A stretch of 64,000 bases of DNA, taken from NCBI GenBank assembly GCA_021531755.1, contig JADYUK010000002.1, forward strand, positions 124,001 to 188,000, given 5' to 3'. This document shows positions 36,860 through 45,087 of the stretch, piece after piece (position 1 is the first letter of the stretch; each line of letters starts with the position of its first letter). Below the pieces are notes generated by a model. The model had not been told where the DNA came from. It worked only from the letters and a program-made list of their open reading frames with translations, and did not search any database. The stretch is from Hoylesella loescheii. GTDB taxonomy: Bacteria > Bacteroidota > Bacteroidia > Bacteroidales > Bacteroidaceae. A program made the translations under genes and the position numbers.

Positions 36860-38062
36860 GTGAAATCATTAAGAGAACTATACCGCATAGGCAAAGGCCC
36901 ATCGTCAAGCCATACCATGGGGCCACAGTATGCAGCGAGGATTTTCCTCGAGCGCCAGAAAGAGGCGGCGGCGTTCGAGGTGACACTATATGGAAGCCTC
37001 GCTGCGACGGGGCGGGGACACCAGACAGACACCGCCATAACAGAAGTGCTGGAGAAAGCCGCTCCCGTAAACATTATCTGGAGACCATCCGAGTTCCTGC
37101 CCTTCCATCCTAACGGGATGATGTTCAAGGCGAGAGACAAGGAGGGAAACATCGTTGACGAGTGGACCGTCTACAGTGTCGGAGGAGGGGCTCTGTCTGA
37201 AGGTAAGGGAGAGGGCGACATGTTCAACAGCGGAGACATTTACGGCATGACGACAATGACGGATATCATGAGATGGTGTTACGACAACGGACGCAACTAC
37301 TGGGAGTATGTCGCCGAGTGTGAGGACAGCTCCATCTGGGACTATCTCGCACAGGTATGGCGTGCCATGCAGGAGGCCGTGGAGAGAGGGCTCGGGACAG
37401 AGGGACGCCTGCCCGGACCATTGAATCTCAACCGCAAGGCCCCGATATACCATGTCAAGGCTATGGGATACAAACCGTCGCTCCAGTCGAGAGGGCTCGT
37501 CTATTCATACTCGCTCGCCGTCAGTGAGGAGAATGCCTCGGGCGGGACAATCGTCACTGCCCCGACATGTGGGGCGTGTGGTGTGCTCCCAGCCGTGCTA
37601 TACCATTCTGCCAAGGCCCACGACTTCAGTGATGAGCGCATAATACACGCCCTCGCCACTGCCGGATTAGTCGGGAACATCGTCAAGGAGAACGCCTCAA
37701 TATCTGGTGCCGATGTCGGGTGTCAGGGAGAGGTTGGTGTGGCATGCGCCATGGCATCGGCCGCGGCGTGCCAGCTGTTCGGCGGAAGCCCCTCGCAGAT
37801 AGAATATGCGGCGGAGATGGGATTGGAGCATCATCTCGGTATGACATGCGACCCTGTCTGCGGACTCGTGCAGATACCATGTATCGAGCGTAACGCTTTC
37901 GCTGCCTGCCGTGCCCTCGACGCCAATATCTACGCCTCGTTCTCCGATGGTAATCACCGTGTGTCGTTCGACAAGGTCATCAAGGTCATGAAACAGACCG
38001 GACACGACCTGCCATCTCTTTATAAGGAAACAAGCGAGGGAGGCCTGGCAAAGAGCCTCTGA
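36860..38062 (+). CDS. sdaA: L-serine ammonia-lyase, iron-sulfur type
   Basis: The 400-residue single-chain enzyme converts L-serine to pyruvate and ammonia using a [4Fe-4S] cluster. The beta domain begins with SLRELYRIGKGPSSSHTMGP (substrate-binding SSSHT). The alpha domain has APTCGACGVLPAV, GCQGEVGVACAMASAAA and DPVCGLVQIPCIERNAF, whose cysteines should hold the cluster. The start is GTG; no ATG lies closer to the conserved N-terminus. Length is a little shorter than the Escherichia coli enzyme but complete. Confidence 0.93.
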   Translation: MKSLRELYRIGKGPSSSHTMGPQYAARIFLERQKEAAAFEVTLYGSLAATGRGHQTDTAITEVLEKAAPVNIIWRPSEFLPFHPNGMMFKARDKEGNIVDEWTVYSVGGGALSEGKGEGDMFNSGDIYGMTTMTDIMRWCYDNGRNYWEYVAECEDSSIWDYLAQVWRAMQEAVERGLGTEGRLPGPLNLNRKAPIYHVKAMGYKPSLQSRGLVYSYSLAVSEENASGGTIVTAPTCGACGVLPAVLYHSAKAHDFSDERIIHALATAGLVGNIVKENASISGADVGCQGEVGVACAMASAAACQLFGGSPSQIEYAAEMGLEHHLGMTCDPVCGLVQIPCIERNAFAACRALDANIYASFSDGNHRVSFDKVIKVMKQTGHDLPSLYKETSEGGLAKSL

Positions 38063-38108
38063 CCTCCCCCCTCATCATCCGGACTAAAAAGTAAAATAAG
38101 TTGATAAG

Positions 38109-38292
38109 TTTTCACATGGATGTCCGCGGAGTATCATGGGGATTTTCATGTATCATAAATGTTGATTCAACGGATTTTCTCGTTTCTTCATTATGATAAC
38201 AATCCCTGTGATACTCTGCTGACATCCGTATGAGAACCCATTCCTTCATTATTGTACTTATCCTGTGATACTCCGCGGACATCCGTGTGAAC
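38109..38292. repeat. Three copies of a palindrome-forming repeat (one inverted, two direct)
   Basis: A unit with the core GATACTCCGCGGACATCC and flanks TCCTGT and GTGTGAA occurs at about 38258-38292, as a diverged direct copy at 38201-38237, and inverted at about 38109-38143. The first and last can pair over about 30 bases with 3-4 mismatches. Homology between the two direct copies extends about 15 bases upstream (TTC-TTCATTAT). They fill the gap between convergent sdaA and the GH43 gene. Confidence 0.85.
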
Positions 38293-38309
38293 AGCCGTAA
38301 ACTCGTTAT

Positions 38310-39926
38310 CTACCCCGGAATGACAGTCATGGCGAAATCATGTATCTCGCATACCGACTTCCCCTTGACGTCGGCCTTTATTACGAAAAACAAGGCATGC
38401 TTGCCGCTCATATCCCTTATCCCCGGTATAGGAGCCGTAAGAGTCTGACGCTTGTGGGGCATGGTGCGCCTTATTGATAGCGAGCCGACCTTCTTCCCGC
38501 CACACGACAAGTGCGGACTGTCCACATATATGTCTATCGTGCCGTCTATACCCTCAGGCACGACAGTCATGCTCATGCACAGATTGTCAACGCCGTTTGT
38601 GACAGAGAGATTGAAGTATTTGTATCCTACGACCGATCCGTCCGTATTATTCACCACAGGGTTGTGGTTCACATCAAGCCTGTACACATCTCCTAAAGGC
38701 GGCTCTTCCAGACGCATGGGCTTCACGTACGACCCGTAGAATGTGTTCCTTGGCCATTTGTGGACAGCCGGCTTTGTCGCCGTATAATAGCAGGCTATGC
38801 CTGCAGAGTGGCGGCGGAATGGGTTCAGGCCATCTGTCATGAATCCCTCTGATGTGTATTCTCCCTCCGATATCCTCACCATGCCATCCTTGCCTTCAGT
38901 AACCTCGACAGTTATCGGTGCCACCATTGCCTGGCGTGAGTATTCGTCGAGACCTGTCTGACGGTGGTAGAAGACCCACCATCGCCCGTTAATCTCACAT
39001 ATGCTGCCATGAGTGTTGCCGTCAGGTGTAGCCGTCGGGATGGGGCGGCTGTGCTCGTCAAGACCGCGCCCACGGCCATCGATAATCGTTCCGCCATAGA
39101 CGAACGGCCCCATTGGGCTGTTGCTGTAAGCGTATGCCAGGGTATAATTTGATGAGGGCAGACCGAACTCGCCTTCTCCCGTGAATCTGCTGTACACAAG
39201 GACATACTTGTCCTTTATCTTCCTTATCGACGAGGCCTCGAAGAATCTGAAGATGCCCTCCTTCTTGTATCCGTTGATATAATTGCGGCGCACTTCTGTC
39301 CCAGCCTTCACTGTCGCCATGGTGGTAGGGTCAAGCTCTGCGACACATGGCTCCTCGAATCCCCAATAGCCATACACCCTGCCGTCATCGTCGATGAACA
39401 CAGCAGGGTCGAATCCCAAGTCACCCACAGTCTCCATATCATTTGTCTCGCTCCAGTTGATGACACGGAACGGTCCGTCTGGACGCTCGCTGGCCGCCAC
39501 CATGCCGTTGCGCCCGCCACATTGGTCGTTAGGGTAGAGATAGTACATCTTCCGCCCGTCGCTCTCCGTCTTCTCCACTATGTCAGGGGCGTAGAAGACA
39601 TCGCTGCGATGCTCGCTGTCGAGATATTCCCCCTTTGCGTTCTGCCTGACCTCAAGGATGATACCGTCGTATCTCCACCGCGAGAGGCTGTCCGTAGAGG
39701 CAGACCACGCAACGAGCTCGCGGCCACAGTAGCCGTCAATGAGAGTGTCGTGTGAGCCATAGATATATACGCGCTTCTTGCCAGGATTGTCAGGGTCGGC
39801 GAAGACGTATGGCTCGCCGTCAGGTATATACTCCCACATAGGGAGATACGGATTCTGGGCGCTCATGTTGAGAGGCATGAGAGAGAGTAGAGTGAAGCTG
39901 ACGCTGTGTAGAATGTTAGTGTTCAT
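38310..39926 (-). CDS. Glycoside hydrolase family 43 protein
   Basis: The 538-residue secreted enzyme has a signal peptide (about 1-23, ending NMSAQ) and a five-bladed beta-propeller of GH43. The likely catalytic residues are visible: Asp44 in VFADPD, Asp173 in LGFDPAVF and Glu230 in RFFEASSI. Repeated blade segments such as GPFVYGGTIID follow. A C-terminal beta-sandwich (about 400-538) resembles a carbohydrate-binding module. GH43 enzymes remove arabinose or xylose from plant glycans; specificity cannot be read here. There is no adjacent SusC/SusD pair, so this is not a classical polysaccharide-utilisation locus. Confidence 0.9.
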   Translation of the reverse strand: MNTNILHSVSFTLLSLMPLNMSAQNPYLPMWEYIPDGEPYVFADPDNPGKKRVYIYGSHDTLIDGYCGRELVAWSASTDSLSRWRYDGIILEVRQNAKGEYLDSEHRSDVFYAPDIVEKTESDGRKMYYLYPNDQCGGRNGMVAASERPDGPFRVINWSETNDMETVGDLGFDPAVFIDDDGRVYGYWGFEEPCVAELDPTTMATVKAGTEVRRNYINGYKKEGIFRFFEASSIRKIKDKYVLVYSRFTGEGEFGLPSSNYTLAYAYSNSPMGPFVYGGTIIDGRGRGLDEHSRPIPTATPDGNTHGSICEINGRWWVFYHRQTGLDEYSRQAMVAPITVEVTEGKDGMVRISEGEYTSEGFMTDGLNPFRRHSAGIACYYTATKPAVHKWPRNTFYGSYVKPMRLEEPPLGDVYRLDVNHNPVVNNTDGSVVGYKYFNLSVTNGVDNLCMSMTVVPEGIDGTIDIYVDSPHLSCGGKKVGSLSIRRTMPHKRQTLTAPIPGIRDMSGKHALFFVIKADVKGKSVCEIHDFAMTVIPG

Positions 39927-40022
39927 GATAGTTAGTTTTTTTTCTTTGTTAGTCAGTTTTTATGTGCAGGGGGGACAATGCTTGTCCTGTTTGTCTGTCT
40001 ATCCAGGTATCTGTCGCGCATG

Positions 40023-40030
40023 CAAAGGTA
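40023..40030 (-). promoter_or_regulatory. -7 promoter box for the GH43 gene
   Basis: The minus strand reads TACCTTTG, 97 bases from the start at 39926. A long purine tract on the same strand begins about 35 bases upstream. Confidence 0.6.
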
Positions 40031-40064
40031 GGAAAAAGATTCCGTAATCACAAATCCGTCGCCT

Positions 40065-40160
40065 GTTTTTTCCTCTCTCTCTCCCTCTCTCTCTCTTTCC
40101 CTTTCTTTCCCTTTCTTTCCCTTTCTTTCCCTTTCTTTCTCCCTCCCCCTCTCTCTCCCT
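40065..40160. repeat. Polypyrimidine tract with tandem CCCTTTCTTT units
   Basis: About 95 bases are nearly pure C/T on the plus strand: CTCTCTCC runs, then four tandem copies of the 10-mer CCCTTTCTTT, then more CTCTC. The tract is close to mirror-symmetric and lies just upstream of the GH43 promoter. Simple-sequence slippage or triplex formation is possible. Confidence 0.9.
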
Positions 40161-40308
40161 CTGAGTATGTCATGGAAAAGGGAATACGGATATACACCTC
40201 CCATAGTAAAGCTGGGGAGGGAGTCAGCCTATATATATCCTTTGACAATAAGGAATAACAGCCGGTTCAGAATCCATGTGCTCTCCCATTCTTGTTTATT
40301 CTACGGCA

Positions 40309-40382
40309 GCAAAAAAGAAAGAGAGAGACGGGACGCCCAGGACATTATGATAAAAAATGCTGGAGCTAACCCGTCTCTCTCT
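40309..40382 (-). terminator. Rho-independent terminator of tRNA-Leu
   Basis: On the minus strand AGAGAGAGACGGG (40382-40370) pairs perfectly with CCCGTCTCTCTCT (40332-40320) and is followed by TTCTTTTTT. It begins six bases after the tRNA 3' end. Confidence 0.88.
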
Positions 40383-40387
40383 GTTTG

Positions 40388-40469
40388 TGCGCCCGATAGG
40401 ACTCGAACCTACACGTCGCAAGACACCAGATCCTAAGTCTGGCGCGTCTACCAATTTCGCCACGAGCGC
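40388..40469 (-). tRNA. tRNA-Leu (anticodon TAG)
   Basis: The cloverleaf is complete: acceptor GCGCTCG pairs with CGGGCGC, the anticodon stem CCAGA/TCTGG holds the loop CTTAGGA with anticodon TAG, a long variable arm is present, and the T loop is TTCGAGT. CCA is not encoded. It has a promoter box upstream and a terminator directly downstream, so it is transcribed alone. Confidence 0.96.
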
Positions 40470-40520
40470 ATGGCCTATTGCCTATGGCGACATAGATGCT
40501 GTAGAAACCAAAGGCGGATG

Positions 40521-40528
40521 CAAAGTTA
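40521..40528 (-). promoter_or_regulatory. -7 promoter box for tRNA-Leu
   Basis: The minus strand reads TAACTTTG, about 52 bases before the tRNA 5' end. Confidence 0.65.
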
Positions 40529-40720
40529 CATATTTTTATTTGAACACGCAAATATTTCTTTGTTTTTCTTCATTTCTACGACTTCCATACAGCTTTTGGA
40601 ATTATTCCTCATACCCAATCTCCAAGATACATAGCCCCATATGAGGCAGGCATAAAGTAAATTCTCCCACCACCTTATCCAGGCAGCGGGAGAATTGAAT
40701 ATATTTTTTATGTGTGGGGG

Positions 40721-41743
40721 TCAGTGGGCTGCGCTGACAGTGTGGAGCGTTTTCCCTTTGCTGTCTATCATATAGAGATTGAGGCTTTTTGCAGTGGCAG
40801 AGATAACGCTGAACCCTGCTTCTGGGGAGCAGAAGACAGTCCCGGCGATGGGTTTGACTTTGCGCGCCAGTGAGGCCGAGCTGTTGACAACATACTGTGT
40901 GCGGTCGGCTGGCATGGTGATATGCTGGAAGTTATGTATATGTCCGCAGGCATAGATATCAACATTCTTGTGCTTCTTGAATACAGGGAGGAGTCTCTGC
41001 TGCATGTCTGTGCGCTCGCTCTCGCTCTTCGATGTCTCGGCATATATGGGATGGTGGCCTACGACAATGACCCATGTCTCGTGTGCGGCGGCGAGTGTTG
41101 AGTCAAGCCATGCTATCTGTCTGTCGGCATCCTGCTTCACTGCATCAGGATATACTTCGCTGTCCTTGCGGTATTTATCTATGAGCGGTGTGGTGTCGAG
41201 GAATATGACACGCAGTGTCACGCCTGCCTTCTTGTCTGCGAAAACTCTTGAATAGTATCTTCCCTCTGCCATCCAGCGGCGGCTTCTCGCCTTGTAGTCG
41301 AGGCATGCCTGGGTGTTGCCACGGTACTCGTGGTTGCCAAGGATAGGGTTCCAATTCATCATCAGTTCAGGGTGTGTGTATATGTTCTCGAAGTTTGATG
41401 TCCATAGAGGGTCATCGACTGATGCCACACCATTGAAGTGGTGTACATCGCCTGCCGCTATGATGCTCTCAGGGCCTATCTCTCCAGCCATCTCGCCCAT
41501 GAGCTCTGCTATTGGCTTCTGCTCGTAGTATCCATTGCGGCCGAGGTCGTTTGCCATGAAGAGGTTTATGTCGCCTTTCATCTTCTCCCACTCGGCAGGT
41601 GTCTGTGCCATTGCCGGCGATATTGCCAATAATGCCAGCGAGATGAATGCGAGCCGTAGCAGAGATGCCAGACGGTTCTGGGTGATAGAGTTGTGTTTTG
41701 AGCCGTTGTTGTAAACAGAATGTGCTATTATCTTGTGTATCAT
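40721..41743 (-). CDS. Secreted metallophosphatase (purple acid phosphatase-like)
   Basis: The 340-residue protein has a signal peptide with an unusually long N-region (hydrophobic 28-43, cleavage after AMAQ near 47). It carries the calcineurin-like phosphoesterase motifs AAGDVHHFNG, GNHEYRG, VVGHHPIYA and CGHIHNFQH. The first conserved block, usually GDxG, is less clear (FMANDLGRNG). It should remove phosphate from esters in the periplasm or outside. It lies downstream of a TonB-dependent receptor on the same strand, separated by 184 bases that contain a hairpin. The pair suggests uptake and dephosphorylation of a phosphorylated nutrient. Confidence 0.88.
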   Translation of the reverse strand: MIHKIIAHSVYNNGSKHNSITQNRLASLLRLAFISLALLAISPAMAQTPAEWEKMKGDINLFMANDLGRNGYYEQKPIAELMGEMAGEIGPESIIAAGDVHHFNGVASVDDPLWTSNFENIYTHPELMMNWNPILGNHEYRGNTQACLDYKARSRRWMAEGRYYSRVFADKKAGVTLRVIFLDTTPLIDKYRKDSEVYPDAVKQDADRQIAWLDSTLAAAHETWVIVVGHHPIYAETSKSESERTDMQQRLLPVFKKHKNVDIYACGHIHNFQHITMPADRTQYVVNSSASLARKVKPIAGTVFCSPEAGFSVISATAKSLNLYMIDSKGKTLHTVSAAH

Positions 41744-41826
41744 AATATTTTTTTATTCTTGTATTAATTCAGACATTTGTTTCCCCCCGAAGCCATGTGG
41801 CTTGCCTATCCGTAGCCCTTCTCGCC

Positions 41827-41865
41827 ATGAGCAGAGTCCAAGTTTTGCTTGAAGACTCTGCTCAT
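41827..41865. terminator. Nested hairpin between receptor and phosphatase genes
   Basis: ATGAGCAGAGTC (41827-41838) pairs perfectly with GACTCTGCTCAT (41854-41865), and CAAG/CTTG pair inside. It lies 62 bases after the receptor stop. It could terminate or attenuate transcription into the phosphatase gene. A smaller AAGCC/GGCTT hairpin follows near 41790-41805. Confidence 0.55.
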
Positions 41866-41927
41866 CTGGTTCTGCTCTCGCTTATCGAAAACGTGGGCTT
41901 CGTGGTTCCTATCTTTATGCCGACGCC

Positions 41928-44732
41928 TTAGAGATTGATTTTCACTCCGGTATTTACCTTCACACCGTAATACTCCACCTGCATTGTGCGTTCCTTGTTT
42001 CCCTGGTAGTAGCGCAGAGGCTGGTTGAGCAGGTTGTTTGCCTCGGCGAAGATTGTGATCTTGGTCTTCTTGCCCCATGTGTATGAAGCGTTGATGTCGA
42101 GGTAGTTAACCTTGTCGTAGTAGCGGTCAAGCTCACGGCTGCCTGTGTTCATCATATCTACGAATGATGATGCGAAGTTGTATGAGAGGCGGATGTTCCA
42201 TCCCTTGTTCTCGTAGTAGAGTGAGGCGTTGGCTGTGTGCTCTGGTGAGCCTGCCATCTTCACGTCGTCAGTGTCCTCTATGCCAAGGCGTGGGTTGTAG
42301 TTGCGTGTGGTAGATTTTGTGTATGTGTAGTTGCCGTAGAAGCCGAGGCAGCGGAGTGCAGGGGATATGAAGCCGAAGTCGCGCTGGTAGGCAGCCTCCA
42401 CACCATAGACACGTGCGTCATAGGCATTCATGTTCTGTGTGACCTCGAAGGTCTCGTCGTTGCCAGCCAAGCCGAGTTCTGTTCCAGTGTAATAGCCGAG
42501 GGTCTCAACGTTCACGTTCTTCACGTCCTTGTAGAAGAGTCCGAGGCTTACCATACCTATGCTCTTGAAGTAGTGGTCGATAGAGAGGTCGATGTTCCAC
42601 GATGTTGTAGGCTTGATGTTCGGGTCGCCGATAGTAGCTTCCTGGTCAGCGAGGTTGAAGCTCTTGTTTGCGATGAGTGCTGAGTATTTCGGGCGAGAGA
42701 GTGTCTTCGTGATTGATGCTCTCACGCTTCCGTCCTCGTTCATCTTGTACTTCAGCAAGAGGCTTGGCAGGAGGTTTGTATAGTCGTTCTTGAACTCTCC
42801 TGTAGGTTTGAGAGACTCGTTCTCGTCCTCGTCCATGGTATAGTTGACACCGCTGGTGTTGAGGCGTGTGTTCTCTATACGCAGACCAAGAGTCGCGTCG
42901 AGTTTCTTTCCCAGTTTCTGGTCTAAGCGTATGTATCCGGCATGTATCTGCTCTGTCGCCTCGTAGTTGCCGGCTTCCTCCTCGTAGAGCTCTACACCGT
43001 CAGCCTTGTCGAACACGATTGTGCCCATGTAGTCCTTGCTCACGAACTGAGTGCCTGTTGGATACTGACTTCCTGGCATGAATCCCTCACGCACCTCGCT
43101 CACGAGGTTGTCTTTCCAGTCTGGTATGTATTTGTCGGCAGCGTCAGAGTAGTCGTAGTATTCTGTGTTGCGCTCCTTGTCCTTGCGTGTATATTTGTAT
43201 CCGAACTTGAGTGTGTTGCCATAGAGTCCCTTTGACAGTGGCAGTGTGAAGTTGATGCGTTCCTTTATCTCGTTTTCCTTGATTGACTGGTCAGAGTTGG
43301 TGAACTCGTCAATCTTCCATTTCCCCTCGCTGAACGATGGGATTGCAAGAGTAGAATAAGGCTGCTCGTCGCCAACGTCTTGGAATGAGTCACCGAAGTT
43401 GAGGCTGTCGCTGCCTTTCAGCTTCAGGCCGATGTAACGCTCGTTAGGACGGTCCTCTGTGGCACGTGAGTAGCTTGATGCCCAGTCCATCTTGAGGTTG
43501 CCGAATGTGTGCTCACCGTCAAGGGTGAAGTCCATGGTCTGCTGACGTTCCAGACGTGCGCTCTTGTTGTCGTCAGAACCTGCCTTTGTCTGAATCACCA
43601 CGCTCTGGTCGCCAGCGTCAGAGTTGAGCTTCTTGTAGCTGATGCGATAGCGGTTCTCCCAGTCATTACGGCGGTTGTAGATGCCCTTGAATGAGATTTT
43701 GTGGAGAGGGCTGAACTGATAGTCAAGAGCCAGGGAGTAGCTCTGGCGCTCACGTGTCACATAGTATTGGCGCACCTGTGCCTCCTTGAGCTGTATCTCT
43801 CCCTTTTTCTCTGCATATTCAAACTCTGTGTTGTCTGAACCTCCAGGAGCATACTGGTAAGATGCGCTTGCCATGATGCCGAGCCTGTTATTGAAGAAAC
43901 GGTCGCCCCAGGTGCCTCCAATGTTCCACTGTGGTTTGCCTGAGATCCATGTGTAGCCTGTTGAGCCGGTGAAGTTGAGCACTCGGCGGTATGGGGTGTT
44001 CTTTGTCACAAGATTGATTGAGCCACCTATGGCATCGCCGTCCATATCCGATGTCACAACCTTGGACACCTCGATGGTCTGTACCATATCGGCTGGAATG
44101 AGGTCGAGCTGTACGTTACGTGTGTCGCCCTCTGCCGAAGGAAGACGGTTGCCGTTAACTGTAACTGACGTAAGGTCGGCACTCGTGCCTCGCACCTGTC
44201 CGAAACGTGCCTCGCCCTGGTCATACTGGACATTGATGCCGTTTATGCGTTTCAGTGCGTCGCCTATGTTTGAGTCAGGGAACTTTCCTACCTGGTCGGC
44301 GCTCACCACGTTAGTCACTCCCATTGAGCTCTTCTGCATCTGCATGGCACGTCTTTGGCCAGAGAATGCGCCTTTCACCTTCACCTCGTCGAGCTCCATG
44401 CCCTCTGTCAGCACCACGTTGGCTGTGGCTGCCTTGCCGTTGCCTATGGTGATGGTCTTGCGCACGGGGGCGTATCCTACATATGTCACCTTTATAGTAT
44501 ATGTGCCTGGTTTGAGGCTTGGCATGGTGTAGTATCCGTTTATGTCGCTCGTAACACCGATGTTCTCGCCCTCAACAATAATTGTCGCTCCTGGCAGGGA
44601 GTGGTTCTCGGTGTCGCAGATACGTCCCGCAATCACTCCGAGACTGTTGTTCTCCGGCACTGTTACAGCTGTCATGCCTGATGTCCATACGGCTAAGAGA
44701 GCCGCGATAGTTGTTTTCCTGATGTTCATCAC
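41928..44732 (-). CDS. TonB-dependent receptor with carboxypeptidase-regulatory domain
   Basis: The 934-residue outer-membrane protein has a signal peptide (about 1-22), a CarboxypepD_reg-like domain (about 32-110: GRICDTENHSLPGATIIVEG), a plug domain (about 125-245, with PDSNIGDALKRINGINV and RGTSADLTSVTVNGNRLPSA) and a 22-strand barrel. The pattern is close to the TonB-Xanth-Caul (TIGR01782) type rather than SusC. No SusD partner is adjacent. The downstream phosphatase hints that the cargo carries phosphate. Energy would come from ExbB/ExbD/TonB, whose genes lie at the right end of this window. A TACTTTTG promoter box lies 51 bases upstream. Confidence 0.93.
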   Translation of the reverse strand: MMNIRKTTIAALLAVWTSGMTAVTVPENNSLGVIAGRICDTENHSLPGATIIVEGENIGVTSDINGYYTMPSLKPGTYTIKVTYVGYAPVRKTITIGNGKAATANVVLTEGMELDEVKVKGAFSGQRRAMQMQKSSMGVTNVVSADQVGKFPDSNIGDALKRINGINVQYDQGEARFGQVRGTSADLTSVTVNGNRLPSAEGDTRNVQLDLIPADMVQTIEVSKVVTSDMDGDAIGGSINLVTKNTPYRRVLNFTGSTGYTWISGKPQWNIGGTWGDRFFNNRLGIMASASYQYAPGGSDNTEFEYAEKKGEIQLKEAQVRQYYVTRERQSYSLALDYQFSPLHKISFKGIYNRRNDWENRYRISYKKLNSDAGDQSVVIQTKAGSDDNKSARLERQQTMDFTLDGEHTFGNLKMDWASSYSRATEDRPNERYIGLKLKGSDSLNFGDSFQDVGDEQPYSTLAIPSFSEGKWKIDEFTNSDQSIKENEIKERINFTLPLSKGLYGNTLKFGYKYTRKDKERNTEYYDYSDAADKYIPDWKDNLVSEVREGFMPGSQYPTGTQFVSKDYMGTIVFDKADGVELYEEEAGNYEATEQIHAGYIRLDQKLGKKLDATLGLRIENTRLNTSGVNYTMDEDENESLKPTGEFKNDYTNLLPSLLLKYKMNEDGSVRASITKTLSRPKYSALIANKSFNLADQEATIGDPNIKPTTSWNIDLSIDHYFKSIGMVSLGLFYKDVKNVNVETLGYYTGTELGLAGNDETFEVTQNMNAYDARVYGVEAAYQRDFGFISPALRCLGFYGNYTYTKSTTRNYNPRLGIEDTDDVKMAGSPEHTANASLYYENKGWNIRLSYNFASSFVDMMNTGSRELDRYYDKVNYLDINASYTWGKKTKITIFAEANNLLNQPLRYYQGNKERTMQVEYYGVKVNTGVKINL

Positions 44733-44782
44733 TTGTATACTTTTGTACCTATTAAGATAGTGTAATTTGTTTTTTCCGGGTG

Positions 44783-44790
44783 CAAAAGTA
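44783..44790 (-). promoter_or_regulatory. -7 promoter box for the TonB-dependent receptor
   Basis: The minus strand reads TACTTTTG, 51 bases before the start at 44732. Confidence 0.62.
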
Positions 44791-44951
44791 TAAGTATCAG
44801 ATGACGCAGTAGTGTCATTCTCGTTAAGAAACTGTTACATCTCCTCGTGCTGTGCGCCTCCATTGTGCCATATCGCCCAGTGGGCGTATTGACATTATAT
44901 GGCCGGTTGATTTGTCTGCGATACCTGTTGGGACGATATTCGTTGCTGATG

Positions 44952-45020
44952 AAAAAAAAGATACGGACAGGCAAGACTTCCCACATCCCAAAGAGTGGGG
45001 GTGGTGGTCATGCTTGTCCG
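44952..45020 (-). terminator. Rho-independent terminator of the EIIC-like gene
   Basis: On the minus strand CGGACAAGCA (45020-45011) pairs with TGCCTGTCCG (44973-44964) with one G-T pair. CCCAC/GTGGG pairs inside, and TATCTTTTTTTT follows. This is the clearest nested hairpin with a T run in the window. Confidence 0.85.
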
Positions 45021-45041
45021 CATTGGTTGTTGTCAGGCGCC

Positions 45042-45087
45042 TGCCTGTTAGCGGGATGTCATATTGCCTGTTAGCGGGCTGTCATAT
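45042..45087. repeat. 23-bp direct duplication over a stop codon
   Basis: Two adjacent 23-bp copies of TGCCTGTTAGCGGGMTGTCATAT (45042-45064 and 45065-45087) differ at one base. The right copy contains the stop codon of the EIIC-like gene. Confidence 0.88.
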
